A DNA stretch of 64,000 nucleotides. It comes from Meandrina meandrites (taxonomy: Eukaryota > Cnidaria > Anthozoa > Scleractinia > Meandrinidae). The stretch lies in NCBI GenBank assembly GCA_963693305.1, contig OY855911.1, positions 28,438,939 through 28,502,938 of the forward strand, written 5' to 3'. The notes beneath the pieces were generated by a model. It saw nothing but the letters and a program-made list of their open reading frames with translations, was not told the DNA's origin and ran no database searches. Made by a program: the position numbers and the translations under genes. Numbering within the stretch: the first letter of the stretch is position 1; each line of letters begins with the position of its first letter. Positions 1 through 13,100 of the stretch are shown here, in pieces.

Positions 1-126
1 AGCATGTAGGGCAGTGGGCAGCTTGGGCCATTTCTTAGCTATGAAACAATACAAGTTGGACCCGAAACGCCTCTTGGCCTTGGGAAGATAGTCTGACTGA
101 TCTAGTAGTAATAAATAGTCATGGGG

Positions 127-155
127 GCTATATATGACGGGGTGTCATATATAGC
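127..155. repeat. Perfect short hairpin
   Basis: Two 12-base arms (127-138 and 144-155, GCTATATATGAC and its complement) flank a 5-base loop. It lies in repeat-rich DNA with no gene; no role is visible. Confidence 0.6.
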
Positions 156-583
156 TACGACGTTCTTCCCATCGGTGACAGACAGAGCTCCAGTACTTGT
201 CAGGAGGAAAGGTTTTTTTGTTCGCGTTTTAAATTTTTCGTACGGCCAGGCGACCAGCGTGCAACTATACGTCTATCTAACAGCATTTTCACCCTATTGG
301 GGTTGGGGGTTGGGGCGGGGGGAGGACGAGTTTGGGTGGGGTGTTCTGCTGAAGTCAAGAAACCACTACCCATCTCAGGCCAAAAAAAGTCTCAAATTTG
401 CCACCCCATCTCAGACTAAAGAGTTAATTAATTGTATACCCAATCTCAGACAGAAATTCAAGTGAAAACGATGTTGGTATTTTTAAATTTTCTCTACAAT
501 ATTACAGTATCCGCTATTAATATTCGCACATTTCAAAATGAGCTGATTTGAAGAAGAAAAAGAACGATACAAATTTGACTTAA

Positions 584-870
584 GGCGGGGTTCTACCTGA
601 AGGCCGTTTGGACCGTTTGGAGAAATAAGAAATATTTAAGATTTAATGTGATTTTAAAATTAGAATTTAAAGTTTAAAATTAGTAGATGGACTTTAAAAT
701 TAGAATTTGAAGCTAAAAATTAGTAGATGGACACCCAACCAGTGCCCTGACAACCTGGGGTGCTCTTGCGTGCGAGTCAACTGCCTGGTGGTGCTCCACA
801 AATAATTTTCTTTCTTCTATCCCTTCTTAAACCTCTTACAATTTCACTCAAAACCGGGTGTACCCCCGCC
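584..870. mobile_element. TTAA-flanked MITE (piggyBac/Kolobok-like)
   Basis: The ends are inverted repeats (GGCGGGG...CCCCCGCC) and both sides carry TTAA (580-583 and 871-874), the target duplication typical of piggyBac and Kolobok transposons. It is 287 bp and has no transposase. A tandem duplication of about 40 bp lies inside (about 652-731). The superfamily is inferred only from the TTAA site. Confidence 0.6.
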
Positions 871-1106
871 TTAAACTACGTCAAGGGGATTTCGCAGATT
901 TTTGTTCTAAACTGTTCTGAGATTACAGCTGTTATAGGTAAAATCCGCTGCAAAAACCGTGTACGATCCAAACTTGCTCTACGTTGGATCAAACTAGATC
1001 GCGATCAGTCAAAATAGAATAAAATATAGAAATACTGCCCAAGGACTGGCCAGACAACGTGAAAAGGCGTAAATACAATATTTCGTGTGGGCAACAAAAA
1101 ATTAGT

Positions 1107-1178
1107 GAAGGTGATATGTGATCTTCGCAGTGAATTTCCAATTTAAGCAATTGGAATGAAGAAGCCTGAAAAAAATCA

Positions 1179-1212
<34 letters not shown>

Positions 1213-1334
1213 GATACCGGTGCGAATACGGGTTCGAATCCCGTTGAAGCCCTGATTTTTTTTTTTTTTTTTCAGGCTTCTTCATTCCAATTGCTTAAAT
1301 TGGAAATTCACTGCGAAGATCACAAATCACCTTC
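1107..1334. repeat. Long palindrome with two tRNA-like 3' halves
   Basis: Two arms of roughly 95 bases are near-perfect reverse complements around a centre near 1203-1228. Each arm holds a tRNA-like T-arm and acceptor (GGGTTCGAATCCCGTTGAAG) followed by a T-rich tail, one on each strand. The D-arm and anticodon-arm halves are missing, so neither copy is a working tRNA. The likeliest origin is a tRNA-derived SINE in head-to-head array. Confidence 0.7.
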
Positions 1335-2127
1335 ATATATATCCGCAGTTCATATATGAATCATTTCATATACTACACGTCAAAAAATTAGTGGTAGCAA
1401 CTTAACCCATGAAAAACAATATCTTTGAACATCTAAAGGAAGATTTAACCTTAATTTGCAGATAGAAATCAAGCTACGGCTATAAGTATCGATTTTTGAA
1501 GACGTGCGGTAACAACTTGAAAAGTTAAGCCTTAATTTTTCAAGTTGTAATCAATTCTATCCGAGCCACCTGCAGCCAAAGACGTTGGTTAACAGTTTCA
1601 CTGCTCTAATATAGCAATATTTAATAAAAACGGACCATTATTTTTAGGTTTCCTGCGACACAAATATAAATTTGGCTGTCCAAAAATCTCGTAAAATCCG
1701 TGACAAAGCCCCTTTTGAACACCCCTACACGGGATGAGAAGCAGTGCCCCAACTCCCACCGCCCCAACCACCCCGCAGTCCGCTTTCACTGTCGCTTAGA
1801 CCTTTCATTCGAAGCCGTATGCGTTCTAAGAAAATACCACTGTTTTGCAGTCTGCTGTATTTATTTTATATCTGAACATTTCAAATTCTTAACCATGTTT
1901 AGAGAGAAAACAGAAATTGGCAGCTGCTCCGTACCCCGGAGAATCGGAAGTTGGTGGCACCAGCAAAGGTGATTGGTTCTTCAACAAAAGCTTTTATTCT
2001 TGAGTCCTTCTCGTTCCGCACAAACATCGAAACAAAGCCTCTCTCAAGTAAATCGATCGCTGCAGGGCACGAGATAAACCAACTGTCTGTGTCCGTCCTA
2101 AAAAGTTAAAATCGATGCGAAGTCACG

Positions 2128-5100
2128 ATGAATAATCTGGCTTTACTTTTATTTATACTGCCCTTTCTGGATGTCGTACTGAGGGCGTCATGCTCGCTCA
2201 ACCTGTACATAAATCGCACCGAATCCAAGAAAATTCTCGGTGGGTTGCCTCGATACCAGTGATCGAACGATCAATCGATCAAGAATCGCTTCGAACGATA
2301 CAGATTTTATTAATCTTCCTGTTGTATTTTTTCCTTGGCAGGCATCGAAGGTGATATTTACTACATACGAGACGGGGAAGTCAAACTCAATGCAGTGAAC
2401 TTTAACATGACGGTTCCCGCGCGAGTAAATTGCTTGCGATTTGTATGGTACTCTAAACGGATACCCTCGAAGCCAATGGTAAGTAACTTACGGCATTTGT
2501 GTAGAGTTCTAAAACAGCGAATTTATTTGTGTGGCATTCGAGAGCCTTATTTCAGCGCTACAAGGTAATAAAGCTTGTCGATTTGCGGCACACTCCTTGG
2601 TGCGAGACGCAATCGTGCAAATTAGTTTATCTCATCGGATTTCATCAGTTTTGTCCGTCGGTTTGCTCTCCGCTTGAATTCCTAACCAATGTTATCCATC
2701 GTGCATGTATAAAATACGAAATTTCATTCACTTAGTGTATAGAATAAGTGAGTCTGGTGAATTATACTCAAAACTGTACTCGTAGTAACTTTTGCTGTAC
2801 TGGGTGCGTTCAGTACCGTGTTTACAATAGCTCTGTTATTACCCTTAGCGAAATTGTTTTCTTTGTTTACAATTTGTGATGACCTTTTCTCTCGTAGGGA
2901 TACTACTACACTTTAGAATTGAGATCGTTTACTCCTGATCTTCTCGTCAAACCAAAGGTGAACATCGAACGACTTGGTCCTGTTCCAGAAACGAAGAAAG
3001 GTGAGTTTCGATTTCCCGATCAAATGTTCCAAATGTAAAAAGCTCACGAGTCAGTCTGCGCGCTAATACAATCGAGGCTTCGAAATTTTTAGAAATGCAG
3101 AAATCCAGTGAATACGTGAGGTTTTTATCGAAAAGAATCCATCCAACGTTCTTACAAGTATACTGTTTCCTTGTTTTCACCGCTAATTATGAGGTGCGCG
3201 GAAAAGGAAATTACTCTCTCTCGTCTGCGCGCGATAATGTAATTTATACCGCACAAACACAAGAGAACGTTTGATCAATCTCTTGAAAGACTCTTATGAA
3301 TTTATTGAATCTTCTCCTAAGATTTCAAGAGCTCCCAAGATCCCATTTGCAAAAAAATTTGGCGAAATACACGCCATCTGACATTGTTCCAAAACCTCCA
3401 TTTGAGCTTAGCTTATCTGACCCATTCATCACATATTTGCACCACGCAAATTTTCGATATTTCCTCTACGTGTGTATTCCTGTTGTTTTTATAGCAGAGG
3501 ACAAAAAAAGGCAAATTTAATGTTAAAAGTGGAGTAAAATTTCTTGTCCTATCTAGTTACTTGTAAGTTGAAACTTCAGTTAACATGCCCTTTTATCAAA
3601 GGCTGTTTACTTACGCGATGCAAAAGATATTTGCATCGTGCAAAATGATTGCATTTGACACCTCGAAGACCAATTAATAACACAGAAAGCAATTAAAATC
3701 GCTGGAGCAATTCACTATTGCTCCTGAAATATCCTTGCTCGACAATTTAAAGTTTGTTTTCAAAATATCACCCATCAAATCAATCAAAAGCTTTATTACG
3801 TGTCTTCCTTTACAAGAAACTATTAAACTGGGGACAACAAGCTTTCAAGAATTCTCTGGAACTGATTTAGATTAATGTGCCATATTTTGACTTGCTTGAC
3901 AGTGGATATAATAGCCTGCCTAAATTACAAAAAATATGGTCTGATAGTTTTATCTGATAATTATCTTAACCTTGATTCCAAACTACAAAGAACTACCCCC
4001 CTCCCCTTCATTCCCCATTTAAAATTTTCTGATGTACAAACTAAAACGTTGTTAGACTCATTTGGAAGTTATGAAAATTACATTTTAGTTTTTCCCTTGA
4101 TTTTGTGCACATAGGTAGTTAATTCTTCAGTCCAGTGGTAAAAAAAATTGTAAGACAATCACGCAGCTTCAAAAAATTTTCCCTTCCTTACTCTTTCAAA
4201 CTGCCCAGTTCTAATTATCTCTGATGATACTAATTTAAAATTTTGATGATATAAACAAATCCTAAATTAGTTCAAATTTTCAATAACAGGATGTAATTAT
4301 CAAAAGGTGGAATATAAAATGTCCTGGAGGCACTGATCATTGAAGCCAGTCAACCGAGAGACAATAAACTTCCTGATGCGGTTTATATTGATTATACAGA
4401 AGCAGTCAAACATGCTTCATAGACTGAACAAACTGGTTTTACAAAGCAGTTTATGCTAACTATCAAATGCCGTCCTGCTATTAAATGAAAGAACTTTGGC
4501 AACTGTAGAATTATTAGTCTAGTTGTATCATTTAAATAGTGTATCTCAGCATCTATTCATGGGCTGCAGTCCTGGATATTTCAGTCAGATGTGCACACCA
4601 GGTTACATGTGAATTTAAAAAAAAAGAAAGAAAATACAGTGTAAAAAGCACATTGTTCGATAGCTCAATAAATTTTCCTATCTAGATATCATAAGAAATT
4701 TCAGAAGACCACTAACCCAATGGAGAATTCGCATATTTTTGTAGACAAGTAAAGCCTGCATTTTGGCGTGACCATAAACTGTCTCAGTTGGGTGTCCATC
4801 CTTCAGAACACATCATGGAAAATATAGAACCTGATCAGTGATGGTTTAGAATTTTGATAATATTCTGCCTTTACAATCCCTTCCCCCTCCCCCTTCCTCC
4901 CAAAATAGCTACTTAAGCTATTAACCTGTGGTATCATAATCTTTACTAGTGGATTTTTTTTACGATAACGTAAATCTTTATGTTGAATTCCCCTCTTTGC
5001 AGCACTCTGTGTTCTTAGAGCTGGGCTTCCAATAAGATTTGAAGGAGTCTTACAAATATGTGAGGCAGCGAGGCGTGCAAGGCACATGAGGCAAGGCAGC

Positions 5101-7106
5101 AAGGCATGCAAGGCAGAAATCCCTAACCTAACCCCAATAAAAAGGCTAACCGCAAGCTACCTAAGCTGACTGTAGGCCTGTAGACTAACTGAAGTGCTAT
5201 TAGGCTAACTGGAATGGTTCACATGCCTCGCTGCCTCGCACTTTGTCATGACCCGATTTGAAGCAGGTGGCTGCCCTCGTGCGGCATCTGTCAGAAAGCA
5301 AAATTATATAAGAAGCTGGAAATTATATCTCCCCTTCATAGGAAGCTGCATGATTCATGACAGGACACCCGCCAGAGCTCTAGACTAGTGGTGCCAGGTC
5401 TTATCGAAAACCCTCTGACCGGTTGTATGTGTGCTGTGTATCTTTCATTGCAGAATTCTGTGTAAACATGACATGTAGAGGCACCAAAGATGGCACAGCA
5501 GTAATGATGATCCAGATTAATATCACATCAGAAGAGAGACAGTTCGTGTTAAATCTGCGAAGGATAAAATCATGTAGAAAAGGTAGTTGTGACATTTTTT
5601 GTGGACTATTCTCTCAGGGGAGGTGTGGACATGGTATAATGGTTGATCGTGCTGGACCTTCAGGTGTGGTCTGGATTCGAGGGCTGGGTGGGGTCATTGT
5701 GTTGCATTCTTAGGCAAGACAAGGTGCCTCACTGGACCCAGGTGTAAAACTGGGTACCAGTGAATTAAATGCTGGGGATGACCCTGTGGTGGACCAGCAT
5801 CTTATCCAGGGGGTGGGAGTGCAGAAATACTCCTAGTCAAAATAATGCTATGGAATCCGGGATAAGCTCTGACAAGATGGGACACTAATCGGCCTGATCC
5901 AGACATTCGGGTACCTAGTCTTAAATCTCTGTATGGCTTAACTTCCACCCCCCTCCCCCCCCCCCCCCCCCCAAAAAAAAAAAAAAAATCAACTCAAATG
6001 TATGCCTCAGTCATCTCACGCCTACTGTGGGTTGAAAACTTTAATTTTTTGCCAGCTCATGCTTACAGGCTAATTTCTTGTGCCTAGCTGAAAAATTTGT
6101 CTGAGCCCAGTTAACCTTAACCTACCCCTAAACCTAAGCCATGTACCTACCCCAAATTTCCTGACTTCTTAACAAAAAAAGCACTAACAATGACTAAGTT
6201 TGGCAAAAGGAAGCTTCAGAGAAATATTTCGACATCATCATGTATCTAGTCAGGTCCTGTAACCCCTAGAATAATAATCTCACATTTATAAAATAATCAC
6301 CTGCTCCTCCTGTAGTTAAGCAACAATGATTGTATATTAATTTTAGTGATATTTTTTAATGGCATCATGCATATGAAGAGTATATTTTCACAGCTCTTGC
6401 CATTTGGCGAGTCTGTTACAAGTGCTTCATCTTCTGCATACTGGTAAATTTTAAGTTTTTAATTTGCATTTGCATTTTTCCATATTTAGTTACTCACATA
6501 AATGCAGCTACTAGCAGACCAACAGTTTCACCACAGCGAGGTAACAAATAAATAATAAAGTTAAACATAAGTCAATACAACCTCGAAGATAAAAGAATTA
6601 AAATGTCCTCAAACATCTGTATTAACCATTATTAATTTACTGTGCACCTATCCAGTCAGTTACTTACTTTTAGTCATTCTCGTCCCCAGAGGCCGCGATC
6701 CTTCTGGTCTGTGCCAGGAATCGAGACCTCTGGCCGCTCCCAATTTCTGAGCATGTGCAGAGTACTCGTTCTGTGTTTTTCAGCCAATCAGATTTGTCAT
6801 ATTTGACAATGAGTCCGTGAATCATGGACTTCCGGTTTTGAAAGCGGCCAGAGGTCTCGATTCCTGGTGCAGACCAGAAGGATCGCGGCCCGGCTCTGGG
6901 AACGAGAATGACTTTTAGTTGGCTGTTAATGGACTTGCAAGATTTTTATGAATGTTTTGAAAATTTTTATTATAATACTGTTAATAATTAGAATTTTATA
7001 GTTACTGTTATTTTCCACTAATTGTAAGTTTGATATTTGCACTGTAAAATAATAACAGTTGTCATCATTATCATTATTAATTATCATAAGATTATTATAA
7101 TTATTA

Positions 7107-7159
<53 letters not shown>

Positions 7160-10100
7160 TAAGAGATGAACTTGTCATTCTTCAGCTTTCTAGTTGATCT
7201 GATACAAAATCAAATTCAAACTGATGTTTGGATCACTTTTTCTATTGTTCATTTACATTGACTTAATAATCCAGGTGAGGGATGTGCTATTATCTAATTA
7301 TTTTCCCAGTTAACTGTTTTATGATTACATTTTATGTAATGATAAAGCAATTGACAGGATGAAAATTATTAACCAAATCAGTTGTTAAGAAAGTAGTACT
7401 GTAGTTTAGTTAAAGAATGGATGGCATCAGTTTTAGGCTCTTTGGTTGCTTTTATAAATTCATTGAAATCTTTGTTTGGTTGAAATGTAACATTTAATTA
7501 TTTATCCCATAAATAATTTGTATTTTTGAGTTAGGCTTCGTTGGTTTTGGTTTACTTTTAATCCATAATTAACCAGATAATGTCAGTTATTCATTCAGGG
7601 GATTAAACTAATCTTCGATAAGCACTAATCCTCTTTTAAATAACTGATAGGCAAGAATGGCTTTAAAGATATTTGCTCAATTGCAGAGATGCCAACCTAG
7701 AAAAACTGAAATCCGGGAGACCACCAATTTTGCGTCAAGATAACTCTTCTCAATCCTCAAAACGAAGATTAAAATAGGGCTCTGCTGATTCATCTACAAA
7801 AATGTGTCAAATATCTCAAACTTCCCTTCCAAAATCAGCCAAAATAAGGGTTAAAAACTTATATTTCAAGCACTTTCCTTCGAATCCAGGAGATTTGGTG
7901 ACCCATATGGGAGAATGGAGATTAGTTCTCGTCCAGGAGACTCGGGGATAATTAGGGAGAGTTGGCATATGTACACTTTGCCAAGCTGTAGCTATATGAA
8001 ATGAGATTATTGTTGTTAATTTGAATTAGATTTGCAGAAACTTTGAAATTCTGCTGTACTTAACATAGGAAATGATCAACAAACTTTCCATTCTTCTATA
8101 TAATCATGAAGGACAAAATGCTGCAAAATATCTGTGCACTTGTTGCAACTAGCTGTAAAGTTATGGAATATTATTTTAATTAGTTTTTTTGCTGACAATT
8201 CTCTGTGATAACTGATGGATTAAGATTATGTCACAGCTGGAATGAAGGAATTTAAATTTCTGACTCACTTTCATTAATAGGATGAAGGTATTATGTTTTG
8301 CATCCCAAGATAAATAACTTTTTATCAGTAAACGGGTTAAACCTGGGGGTTAATTCTGACATCCAGGCATTGTTTGCCAAAAATATCATAAATCTCTAAT
8401 CCACAAACGAAATCCTTGAGCAATCTTTTGCTACAGGGCACATCATAACCCAGGGAATTTTTCTTGTAGTCCCTATATATTGTTAATTAAAATAAGAAAT
8501 GTTCAGCTTTAAAAATTAAGGGCTTTTAATTAAGCTTTTAATTCTGGATCAAAAAATGTAAGCAGTCTAACTTTTTGTAATGCACTGTAGAATAAATTAG
8601 ACCTAGGAAAACAAACATATTTTGGGGGCGCATACCTCACTTTTTTCACCAGCAAGTAGTTGTAAGATTAAAACAAGTAAGATTTTATCTGTAGGTAATA
8701 TTTAATTTAGCTCAGCTTTTAGATCTTCATCTTATAAAGCATTTTTTTTTACTTTAATTTTAAGAGGACTGGCCACGAGTTCATTAGTTCTATTACAGTC
8801 AACTCTCTCTAAAACGGACGTTGTCGGGACCGGGTCCAACTGTCTGTTTAAGAGAGGTGTCCGTCTTATAAGAAGTTTAGTTACAATAAAATAACTGAAA
8901 AACAACAGGAGCTGGACCAGCACCAGGTGTCCATCTTATGGAGGTGTCCCTCTTATTGAGTTGTCCATTAAGAGAGAGCTGACTGTATTATTAAACATCA
9001 CCCTCATTAAATAACCTTTTTATTTGCTTTAATCTGATTTATGCATGGGGGAGCTTTAATTTCCTCACTGTAACTGCTTGCTACTCTTTTTTAATGTATT
9101 TCATCTTTGTCAGCTGGCACGGAAGGAAATCCTCCGATCTCGCCAATGGATAAAACCAAGGTGTTCTACATTGCCGTTGGAGTTGCGTGCAGCATTATCT
9201 TAATCATTGCTCTTGCTGTGGCTGCAATTCATGTGCATTCCATGCCAAATCCAAATAAGGATGGAACAAGGTTAGTGATCTTGCTGTTGAGTATATAATA
9301 TTGTATACTGTATGAAGGTCTTAATAATCCTACGATCAGCAAGTCATACTGTGTAAATTGGCCTGATATACAGTGAAATCTTGATTTGTCAAGGAAGCCA
9401 GAAGACTGGGGTTCAAATACCCTAGTCCCAGATGTTTATTTTCTTTTCTCTTCTACTCAAGCGAAAGCAAAAACCTTTGCAGCAGTCAAAGCAGCCGGAA
9501 AGAAGAGAGGTTTTCTCGCATGTTAGTTTGCAGCTCAGGTTTGATTAAAAAGAGAAAACCTCTGGAAGCAGGCTGGTAGGGTTGAAGAAATTGCAGTGTT
9601 GTAACTGGCCAGCTTACAACTTTGGTTCGAGCTATCAGGGACTCTATGGTTCAAGAACCGGCTGGTGAAGATTCCACTTTATATTATTCTCAACTATGTT
9701 AAGAAATATTTTTGTTATGGTTTGAGGCATGTTATCCCACTCATTGAAGGCAAGTACTGTTTAATAAGTACTTTGACTCGGTTATTTGACATTTCCATAT
9801 TACTTCATATTTGACAGAGTAGGTTTTGTTTTGGTGACATTATCTGTGCTATGCTGTTTTCATGACTAGTGGACAGAGCCATGCTAGCTGCATATGTAAT
9901 TGCATGCCCTACTGTGTCATTCTTTCTTCGTTCTTGCAGTACTACTAAAATCACAGATAGTTAGCGAGCCTGAAGTTTATCTTACCTGCCTTTTCTACAT
10001 GCTTTTGTAATGTTTCATTGGTGTTAATGAATATGTTAATCCATACAGTGAGGCTGAGGCTGCTGGAGGGCCGCAGTCTGTGTCCAAAACACCCCTCATT

Positions 10101-13100
10101 ACTGCAGCGGAACAACCAAAACAAGTAGCAATCAATCCAGGTACATGTACTCGGCTAGTAAATAATAAATATTAAGATGTATGTAATTGTGTATAAGGCA
10201 AAGGTAAAGTCTGTATACAATCCTAGTGTATAAGGACCGTATATATTCTTCAGTGCATCAAATGCCATGTGCATGCATCATTAGCTAAAAAAGCAACCTC
10301 TAACGAGGCATTTTAAATTAACCTGATTACAGCTTTGAAATTTATAGTATATAATTTCCATCCATTACCTACAAATGGGATATACATTACCACTTAAAAA
10401 CGTGAACCATCTTTCCACTATCTATACACTCAGGATTCTTTCAACACTACAGATCCTAGCAGTTTGCAGAATGCATGTCATGTATGAACCTAGTTAAATA
10501 ACTAACCTTACCTTAAGTCCCCCTGTAGTAACGTCTGACCAGTTTGCAGAAGACCAGGTGATGGGCTTGACTTCCATCAGTTCTCAGATTGTCCCTTTGT
10601 CCCATGCTCATGACAACTGAATTTACATTGTTATCCTTTAATTAAGCCCAAATATCCATATACAAATTCACCTGCCTGATCTCCATACATTTTCTTTTAC
10701 CATTAGCTGGAAAAATTTGTTAAACGTGGAATTTCTCTTAGGTGATCAATTTATTAAATTCTCATAACCTTTTCTCTTGATGAAGTATTGCTATGAGGAG
10801 AAATTTAATGTTGTTCACCTTTGCAACTTGAAGGGTTAAACCAATAAAAGCCTTAGTAGAACAGCTTTCTTTTACCAGCTTGCTTTTTACTAAGAATTTG
10901 TTCGATTTTTTTCTTCCCTTCCTTTTCCCTTACAGATGGAAATCACTGTACTCAAAATGGTTACACTCCAGTTGCGAACAACACAAACCATATTCCCGTG
11001 AAGGCTGAAATCCAGGCACCAAGTAACATAACCAGAAATATTAATGTAGTAGCCATTCCAAATGGAGATGTTCCGCATGTGAGGCCACGGATACCCGGGG
11101 GATTCCCCGTTAGGGACAGTACTATAAGTATTACCCCCAGTGATGGATATTATAGCGGAGGGGGACTGCAATCAACACAGAAGGGGAAATATGGCAACAG
11201 GGACATGAAAGCAGAGTTAAAAGACTTGGAAGTGGAAATGGATAGAATAACTTTGGGGGAATTGTTAGAAGAAGGTGAGGTGAAATTTCTGTAAGAATCT
11301 TAAAAATAAAAACAAGGATAATTTCTGTTCACAATGTCAGTCATTTGTGTGTAGTAAAATCATGGATCGCTATTTTCGCAATGCCAGTATAAAAGGCATG
11401 TGTGGCAATAAACAAATATAATATTAATATGCTTATGAGCTTGCAAGCTTATGCCAATTTAAGTAACTGCTGATAAAGAGTGAGGCTCATCTAGGAAACC
11501 GTTTGTTCTTTGTTCTAAACATGGACCGATTTCAAGTTAACGTGACTGAATTTGAGTTACCAAATGCAGCAGCAAATTACACAAGCTTACATCATTTGGC
11601 TGAAAGAAAATATTTTGGCTTTACAGAAATTAGAGAGAAGTTTTTTTTTTGTTTTATCTTTTATCAAGGGCGATGAGGGGCTATTGTTCTTAAGAATTCA
11701 AAATCTGCACTACTCTGATAAGATTTACCTTCTAAGGTTTAAAATCAGTAATAAGAAGCAAAAACTTTTGGCATCTTACCGTCAATCGACGAAAAGAAGA
11801 CCTCGAAGATTTTGAGAGCACATCGCTCCGACGCCATTAAAAATATCGAGGAAATCTGGAAACAAGTCAATCTCTTCTTCATATCTACGTCATGGAGTAT
11901 GACAGGGATTTACTTGTAACATTGTTTCCATGATTGCAGATAGTAGCCAGTCACTCAGAGCGAAGATACAGTCTTCTTTTTCTCGAATGACTATAAACGA
12001 TGGTTGCATTACTTCACCATCCTTGGCGACCCAGGGGCAGCTAGTGGGGACGAAAGAAAGTCTAATTAACGGGCGAAAAAAAATTCGGCGAAGAAAAGTA
12101 AAAAACGGCGTGAGCCGTGACTTTCATCTTTTGCCGAATTTTTTTCGCCCGTTTAGACCTTCAATTCCTTCGCCTCCACTAACTGCCCCTGGATCTCCGA
12201 GGATCTTACTTCACTAGCACTGTAAATACCAAAGCTCTTCACATTCGCAAAAACTCTCACACGATAAGTTCTAACTCTGTATTTTTTTGTTTTTCTCGTC
12301 GCAGGAACTTTTGCTCGTATTTATAATGGCGTTTTAACTGGCCCCGGAGAAAAACAACAGCAGGGCGTTTTAGTGAAAACTGTGTCTGGAATGGCATCAG
12401 CGGACCAAGTCAATCTGTTATTGATAGAAAGCTCCATGTTGAAGGACTTGACTCACAGAAATCTTTTGCCTGTTATGGCAGTATGCCTGGAGGACGAGAA
12501 GCAACCGTTAATTATGTTTCCATTCATGAACAGAGGGAATTTAAAATTGTTTATTAAAAAATCCAGATCTCCGGAAGGTGGCTCCAAGGTAAGGCAGAAA
12601 CGCGCCCTGCATAGCCAGGAAAACTGCCCTATAGCCCTAAGGCTTTCCGAGAATATCCTGAGCCGCAAGACGAATAGGAAGAACGCTTAAGCACCTTTCC
12701 TTTTTCTCGCGGCTTGCGTCTCGACTGCGTCTTTTGTCCCAAGAAATGAACAAAAGCCTGGCCACACAGCTTAGTTTGGTTTGAAGAGTTTGCTAAGTTG
12801 ATCGCATTAGCCCGTAAAAGGGTACCATGCTGCGCGCTTCAAAATCCATTATCATTCACAGGAGATGAGGCGGGAACCTCATACTTCTGGTCACTCTGTC
12901 CCAAGCCACGGCACCTGCCTCTGCCCGCGTTCCAAGAACTATGCATTCTCGTCCCGCCTTGGGATTTTTGAATTAATTCGATTTTTTTTATTGGCCGTTT
13001 GACATAATTAAGAAATCTTAGCGGAGGTAAAAGTGCCATGACTCCCCATACGTACGGCATGTATGCATCTCAAAATGCGCATGGTTTTGAGCTACCTATT

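Noticed and set aside
121..465. Open frame of 114 codons
   Set aside because: It spans a hairpin and repeat-like ACCCCATCTCAGAC blocks, has no recognisable domain, and codon use looks random.
1180..1260. A tRNA gene
   Set aside because: Only the T-arm and acceptor half is present on each strand; the D-arm, anticodon arm and A-box are absent, and the two halves are mirrored.
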